From Kwoniella dejecticola CBS 10117 (taxonomy: Eukaryota; Basidiomycota; Tremellomycetes; Tremellales; Cryptococcaceae): 64,000 nt of DNA. The translations under genes and the position numbers were made by a program. The stretch spans positions 1,426,001 to 1,490,000 of the forward strand of contig NC_089311.1 in assembly GCF_000512565.2 (NCBI RefSeq), given 5' to 3'. Each line of letters begins with the position of its first letter. The first letter of the stretch is position 1. Positions 58,401 to 64,000 of this stretch are shown here, piece by piece. A model generated the notes under the pieces. It saw only the letters and a program-made list of their open reading frames with translations, had not been told where the DNA came from and did not search any database.

Positions 58401-58714
58401 GATCGCCTGGTCAACCTACAACGTATCAAAAGTGAGTACCACTAATTAGAAATATCTCTTGTACGTATAGATTCTAGCTTACAGGTGATCGAACCTGCAG
58501 TATACTAGATTTCAGACACTGGACTATACCTGTCGGCCCACCCATTATACCGCCCCCACAGCAGCCGCAATCCAACTTACTACAACAGCCTAAACTACAA
58601 CATCAGTCTTCTTTTGCCAGCTCGTTGAATGACTCGATGGGTAATTTGAGTCTGAATAACGGTAAAGATGGGGAGAAGAAGAAAAAGAAGAAGTTGTTCG
58701 GGATGAAGATTTAA
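55402..58714 (+). CDS. SEC1: Sec1/Munc18-family vesicle fusion protein (Sec1-like)
   Basis: SM proteins bind SNARE complexes to drive membrane fusion; the closest match is plasma-membrane Sec1. Starts MPLKDLLKKRFTQAIQSIPP, with exon 1 55402-55429 joined to 55555-55680. Then WKILITDDHSQAILDTVYKN, SVEPLHSARPPMSVDAIYLL, domain 3a motifs LFVVDRSMDPAAPLLHEFWY and WCSVRHLHMKDAIDTLM, EQFSLHLDMAQECMSLFEKK, MALYILFRDGVADEDRRRLY and QRLIIFIAGGMTYSEMRCAY, followed by STHVLTPETF. A Gln/Pro-rich tail ends in a Lys cluster (GEKKKKKKLFGMKI). More than a dozen exons, roughly 750 residues. Some internal borders were not checked base by base. Sly1/Vps45 are less likely because the C-tail and domain 3 motifs match Sec1. 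Confidence 0.88.
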
Positions 58715-59151
58715 GCTCCTGCATACGTGTTCGTGAAGTTGTAATTCATGTAATCATAAACGGTTTATCCACCTTAGCAGCAGGTTGCCTGTGACTCCAT
58801 CGGCATCATATGAGATAGCTAGCATGGGGACAGACTCGCATTATTCGTAGCGAATACTTCATCCTCTTGTCGCAGAATGACTCCCGGATACGGTCAGTCG
58901 AGTGCAGGTTTCAGGCACGCATCCTGACCTCCACGCTCATTCTTCCATTCCTCCCCCTCCATCCGTACATCATCGCAACACTCGAAAGTATACATAGGAA
59001 TCATCTAGCTGGCTACTTGCAACTCGACACTCGAAGCATCATTCCCCCGGAAGCTGTTCATTGTCCATCCTTCTCATCCCGTCCAGGTGACTATTTCTTC
59101 AACAGCGGGCGACCTGTCTCTCTTGGCCTAATATATCAACTGCTTTGTACC
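58715..59151. other. Intergenic, 437 nt
   Basis: 3' flank of the Sec1 gene and promoter of the Eaf7-like gene. An in-frame extension upstream of the Eaf7-like ATG is open back to 58867 but lacks protein-like character, so I start at 59152. Confidence 0.55.
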
Positions 59152-61027
59152 ATGTCTCCTTCGCCCAAGCCTAAAGTCGAGCCTGAGGCATTGGCTCACA
59201 AAGGCCAGTCGCAATCACCTACACCTACTGTGTCAGAACTGGATCTGTGAGTCACACTTCCTGATTTACGATCCATTCGATCAAGATTGTGATGTATAAT
59301 TTGCCCAAGCCCAAATTGAATGGAGCTGACTGTGATGTGTGATGTGTGATGTGTGATGTGTGATGTGTGCTTGAATAGGGAAGCAGCCTTATTACGGACT
59401 GTCATTGATGTTAGACCTAGTGAGTTGATCTGCTATGTGATGCTTGCTTTCAATTATGCTTGATACGATATCTATCTCGGTCTATCGCCTATCTCTCTGA
59501 TTTGGCTTCGGATCCTTGTTTTCCTGGCCGTGTTTCTGTGCTTGTCTACGGACCAATACCAGAGATCTGATAGCTTGATAGCTGACCTACTCGTACGTAT
59601 AGTCGGCAGACATAAACACCTGCTCATCATACAGATGCAGTCGTCGATGCAGAAACGTACGGGATTATGGATACCTGTCGAAGAGCTTTGGGCGAGGTTG
59701 GGTGGGTTATACGATTTAGAAGCATTGGACGATATGGTATGTGTACGCCTCTTGCAATTACGGATCGCGGTGCTGTTGACATGCTAGATGCATTGCATAT
59801 GCTGATAAAAGCTATTACTCATGATAGTCTTCCGGATCTTCAATATCGTTACCTTCATCCCCCACGGCACTCTCTCCACTCTTACCTAAACCGCGTCCCC
59901 CTCCATCCCCGACCGCGCATTCACAACGATCCTCCTTATCTCCCTTATCAGACCTGTCCATTTCATCACCACGCAAGCCTAAAAATCAAGGAAACAAAAT
60001 TGCAAAGGGTAAATCACAGCGCCCACCTGAGGCTCGATCATCAAAAGCGAAATCCAGAGCAACAACGCATCGTCGGGGTCGACACTCTTCCTACGAGCCC
60101 GAGGCTGAAGGGGAGATTGAGGATCACGATCATGATTCGAAACGTGATGGAACAGTCTCGAGATCAGCAAGGATCATAAATAGTGGTCATTTCAAGAGCA
60201 CGTTTGATTTACCTTATTTCCGCCGCCAGAGCGAGAGCGGTAAGCCCAAAGAGCGTGCCGAGGATGATGATGAGGATGGGGAGGGAGAAGAGGACGAGGA
60301 CGAGGAAAAGGATAAAGGAATGGATTTGAGGTTGAGTTATACTTCCGACAGAGAGGATGATGGGGCTTGGCAGGGAATCATATACCCTCGAGCTGAGGAA
60401 GAGGGCGCAGACAAGGAATGGGATGAGCTGAGGGGAAGGGCAGAGAACACTAAAACTAAACCTAAATCTAAATCTAAATCCAAATCTCCTACGAAAGCTC
60501 AGACTAAGAGAGGATCTAGGATTAAAGTTGAGATTGATGAGGGTGGTGATTCGGATAATGAAGACGAAGCGGACGAGGCTGAAGACGAAGACGAAGAAGA
60601 AGAAGAAGAAGAAGAAGACGAGGACGGGGACGAGGACGGGGAAGAGGATGAAGAGGGCGGTGAAGACGATGACGATGATCAGAATGGTGAAGAAGATGAC
60701 GATGAAGAGGAGGAAGATGGAGGTGAAGGTGAAGATGAAGACGATGACGAAGAAGAGGATGAAGAAGTAGATTCCTCAGTGAAACGTAGACTCGGTCGAT
60801 CCGGTCGACCGTCCAAGACCTCCCCAACGCCCAAACCCATACCCAAATCCAAATCCAAATCCGAGTCCAAATCCAAGGCCAAGGCCAAAGCAGCGAGTCG
60901 CACGCAAGCGGCAAAAAGGGATAAAGTCAGTGTGAGTGTGCCCACTCGACGTAAATCCGGGAGAGGCAAGAAAGAGGAGAGCGATAGTGGAGACGATAGG
61001 AGACGCAAGAGACGAAGGGGTGCATAA
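59152..61027 (+). CDS. EAF7: Eaf7/MRGBP-like subunit of the NuA4 histone acetyltransferase
   Basis: Nuclear chromatin protein. Four exons (59152-59246, 59379-59419, 59603-59736, 59828-61027) close exactly to 489 residues. The conserved domain (about residues 30-90) reads LEAALLRTVIDVRPIGRHKH, LLIIQMQSSMQKRTGLWIPV and EELWARLGGLYDLEALDDM, matching the Eaf7/MRGBP pattern of an initial helix, GxxRHF-like turn and LY-L-ALxx end. After that come a Ser/Pro-rich linker, SRSARIINSGHFKSTFDLPY, a KSKSKS block, a very acidic Glu/Asp run from about residue 330 to 400, and a basic nuclear-type tail (RRKSGRGKKE, RRRKRRRGA). Compared with yeast Eaf7 the tail is expanded. Assignment rests on the short domain, so moderate-high confidence. 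Confidence 0.83.
59331..59365. repeat. Five-copy TGTGATG heptamer repeat in the Eaf7-like gene's first intron
   Basis: Five perfect tandem units lie 13 nt from the acceptor of the intron 59247-59378. Confidence 0.92.
60560..60770 (+). repeat. GAA/GAC-rich repeat coding for a poly-acidic tract
   Basis: Imperfect GAAGAC/GATGAG/GAGGAA codon repeats encode a nearly pure Glu/Asp/Gly segment in the Eaf7-like protein. The purine-rich strand asymmetry is extreme. Confidence 0.9.
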
Positions 61028-61618
61028 GAAAGCGGTAAATCCGTGACACTGTGCTCGGCGAAGTCCATCACGCGCACGCGAAGGTGAACATATAGTGTAT
61101 GAGTAGCTTGGGTCGTGCGTTATGAGTATGCAATGAAGGAAAGTAGCTGGACATAGAGTTTGTAGATAGTTGTATGATGAAACATCATGTTCTTGCAGCT
61201 GCTGCGTTCGTTTGATCCAGCATATTCAGCATACAATCGATCGGAATACCGTCGAGGCCATGTAGATCAAGTAGAAAAGCATCTCATATTAGCGGAACCT
61301 TCATGGCAGATTCGGCGCTGGGAACACTGATTTTACATTCATGAGCCAGGCCGCTGAGCCATTGCGGCTGTACGGTATGCAGAGCTTATCAGAGGGATGT
61401 GATGGAAGCGATGCTATGTATTTCAACTCCCGGTTCTCAGGGAGAATGGGCTCGTTGCTATAAGCTGAGAAGGTCTCCAAATATCTTGTCACCACACGTT
61501 ACGGAGTTTCCGTTGTAAAACATTGAATGTCCCATTTCAGGCACACATCCCGCCAGAGATAACAACAAAATTCGTCAGCTCAGCCCCATTCCTCTCAAAA
61601 TTCTTAATCATCATACAA
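61028..61618. other. Intergenic, 591 nt
   Basis: Between two same-strand genes. No supported reading frame; presumed 3' UTR plus promoter. Confidence 0.6.
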
Positions 61619-64000
61619 ATGAAGACCATGCATCACATGAGAGAGATGTCTACTAGGCACGAAGGTTCGGTCAATGACAACGACAACGATCTTGATCCAA
61701 AACTTGGTACCGCGAAAGAGGAACGAGAGTCAAGCAAGAAGAGAAAGACAGGCCCGAATGAAAACAACGAAAGACCGCCGAGACGCGCACTGAGTTGTAC
61801 GGAATGTAAGAGGAGGAAAACGAAAGTGAGTCTGCCCAATAATGAATGCCAGCGCTGATGTAGTAGTGCTCAGCACTGGGGAAGATACCCTGTGATTCGT
61901 GTGTCAAGAGAGGGAAGCCGCAGGACTGTAAATGGGAGGGGCTCACTCCAAACTTGTCAGTCATTCGAGTCTGAGACTAGCATTATCATTGTTATTGCGA
62001 TCAGCTGACTGGACCTTGCCCCTGCAATAGTCTCTCGGATGACAACTATGACCACAAGCAGACCACTAAGGATCACTCGCTCAAATTTGTGTCCTCATCC
62101 ACAACTACACCTCTACAAGAGGTAGATGCCCTCAGACGACAAGTCGACCGACTAGAGCAGCTCGTAAATACCCTTGCTACACGGACAAATTTGCTGCCCA
62201 CTTCGACCCACCCTTCCGGACTCATCCCAATCTCGGCTCGCAATCATAATCGGCCATTCGGATCTTCTGATGATTTGGAATCAGCTGCGATCAGTCTAGA
62301 GCATTTCGTCGTTGGTCCAGGCGTACGACCAGGTCTCACAGAGTCTATCAACCCCGACGACAGTCTACATCATCAGCACTCTGGGTTATCATCACCGTCC
62401 CACCCGTCGAACTTTCCCTTGAAATCTCTGTTTACCACCTCTTCGATAGATCCGACTCTGTTAACTGCTTTACCTCAATTACTTCCAAACTCGCCAGTAG
62501 CTCAATACCTGGTAGAGTCCTTCATTGATGGTCCAATACACAAGACATGGCATGTGAGTAATTGATTTCTTTACATGCATACATCACATAAGTGGACACA
62601 ATCCAGCTGATACCTACCATCAGGTGTTTGCCCAACAGGCGTTCCGCTCGACGTTGAGAGAATACGCTTTGGTCAGCTTAGACGACCTTGAAAAAATCTT
62701 GGATCCCGTATGGTTCGCAGTATACCTCATGGTGTGTTCCACATCCTACATCCATGCCTTCAGCTTCGTTGCTATTGAGACCACATCATCTCGATGACAG
62801 CTAATACCACTCGCTCGGTAGACTTTGGCATTCTCTATCAAGTTCGGCAGTCCTAACATCGATAACGTCCTTGGCTTTGAGCGCCATGCCTTGCCGTCCA
62901 TCCTACAAAAAGCTAGTGTCAGGGTTCTGGAAGCGTCAGACTATCTCTCGAGGCCACAAATAGGACATATACAGGTGAGCCAAACCACTCAGAAACGTTA
63001 AACCAACTAACATACCTGTGGAAGGTATCGATCTTATACCTGGTCTTCCTCTTTGTGAGTTTCGTGTCCGTCAATGCAGATGGCTGACAACTCAGCATTT
63101 CGGACATTCCACGGAAGAATCGAGCATTGCCCTTAGACACCTCGACTCGGCCATCACGACTGCTCAATGGCTTGAGCTCGACACCGTGCGAGAAACCTTA
63201 CCTCCAGCTCTGATGCATGATATCGCCCTTCAAGCTCTTGAGCCTGCGCACCAGGTCGAGATCTGCAAGCAGCTATATCATCTGTTGAACTTTATGGACG
63301 GGTCGATCTTTAAAAGAGCAGGATTATGGAGATTGGCGGCTGTCGGTGACTGGAATTTAGATCCACAAATGGCGCATAGTAAAGGAGATGGCGTTCTGCA
63401 ACCAAAGAATCTGAATGATTTGGATTTCGATAACGGGGCAGATCCGGAGGAGCATCCCTACATGACGGAGGCTAGTATTTCCCGTGTAAGTGCGGACCGA
63501 ACTTCGTCTTAGATTGATGATCTTGCGAAATTCCCCGGCTGACTATACTATTCTAGACCGGATCCGCTTTCGCAGGAATGATCCAAACCTATGAGACTCA
63601 ACAAAATAGTAAGTCGAGCAAATCTCGCTTAGAGTTGGTTGCTGAACTCCTCTTGATTTAGATTACATGCCCTTTGAAAGGATGATGGCGTATAGCAAAG
63701 CATTGAAGAAATTGCTGAATCACATGCCGGATGCACCACATAGCTCTCACGGTTGTAAGTGTCCCATAACACGACTGAACGAATACCTGCCAAAAGACTG
63801 ACGATCGATTTGGTGTTAGGGATGATGAACACGTTAGCTTGCAGTAAGCTTTGTCGACCTCTGCCCCACAGTACAAGCTGAACTTGGCGCAGGTATGCAT
63901 TATAGATTAATCAAAATACATCGACCAACAATGATTAGGGGCTATGACGATGACGAGTGGAGATTCTCCACCTTGGCTGCTGTAGCTAGTGCGAGGAAGA
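61619..64000 (+). CDS. Zn2Cys6 transcription factor with fungal_trans domain (3' end outside the window)
   Basis: Starts MKTMHHMREMSTRHEGSVND, followed by an acidic/basic leader (KEERESSKKRKTGPNENNER). The zinc cluster is CTECKRRKTKC, SALGKIPCDSCVKRGKPQDC, with all six cysteines; an intron lies exactly before the third Cys codon. A leucine-rich coiled coil follows (VDALRRQVDRLEQLVNTLAT). The middle homology region shows VSLDDLEKILDPVWFAVYLM, TLAFSIKFGSPNIDNVLG, ASDYLSRPQIGHIQVSILYL, then GLWRLAAVGDWNLDP, and the gene continues past 64000. Targets unknown. It is not next to an obvious metabolic cluster within the window. Confidence 0.83.

Noticed and set aside
58867..59151. N-terminal extension of the Eaf7-like protein
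   Set aside because: The frame is open, but the extension looks like translated promoter/leader sequence, and the ATG at 59152 in CACCATG-like context (TACCATGTC) suits initiation better.
60522..60914. Leu/His/Arg-rich minus-strand frame opposite the Eaf7-like gene
   Set aside because: Direct shadow of the GAA/GAC codon repeat; no independent evidence.

Overview
The window looks like a chromosomal piece of a basidiomycete yeast of the Tremellales type (Cryptococcus/Kwoniella-like). The evidence is very intron-dense genes (up to 14 coding exons), mostly short introns of about 50-150 nt with GTGAGT/GTAAGT donors and CTGAC/CTAAC-like branch sites, tight gene packing on both strands, and a UDP-glucose dehydrogenase of the kind that supplies capsule and wall precursors. 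I found no rRNA genes, transposons, CRISPR arrays or prokaryotic features. Exon borders were worked out by hand from splice sites, reading frame and family homology. Where I summed the exons, the frames close exactly.

Layout. 0-10 kb: orotidine-5'-phosphate decarboxylase (-), an Obg/Mtg2 GTPase (-), pyruvate dehydrogenase E1-beta (+) and a PA-TM-RING ubiquitin ligase (+). 10-19 kb: two small unrecognised genes (+), a NIPA/DUF803 membrane transporter (-) and an Mpv17/Sym1-family protein (+), the last two divergent over a promoter with a CACGTG box. 19-31 kb: NAC-alpha (-), a Sec14-like lipid-transfer protein (+), prefoldin subunit 1 (-), a KIN17-like zinc-finger protein (+) and a peroxisomal Lon protease ending in a PTS1-like ARL (+). 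31-55 kb, carbohydrate-flavoured: an ACS-family MFS transporter (-), a cytosolic GH3 beta-glucosidase (+), a Zn2Cys6 regulator (-), UDP-glucose 6-dehydrogenase (+), a 2OG-Fe(II) oxygenase (+), a 1182-residue orphan protein (+) and a GH1 beta-glucosidase (-). 55-64 kb: a Sec1/Munc18 protein (+), an Eaf7-like NuA4 subunit (+) and a second Zn2Cys6 regulator cut by the window end (+).

How the genes fit together. Most are unrelated housekeeping genes. The one plausible functional module is MFS transporter, GH3 glucosidase and Zn2Cys6 factor at 30.9-41.0 kb. Transporter and enzyme share an 823-bp divergent promoter with several inverted CGG/CCG pairs, so uptake of a sugar-linked compound followed by intracellular hydrolysis under a local regulator is a reasonable inference.

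The most unusual structural signals are a 6-nt micro-exon in the GH1 gene, three consecutive micro-exons (18, 22 and 12 nt) in the UDP-glucose dehydrogenase gene, a GC-AG intron at the nucleophile motif of GH3, and perfect or near-perfect five-copy heptamer repeats inside two unrelated introns. I saw no convincing wholly new system. The best candidates for new biology are the glucosidase module and the orphan protein.
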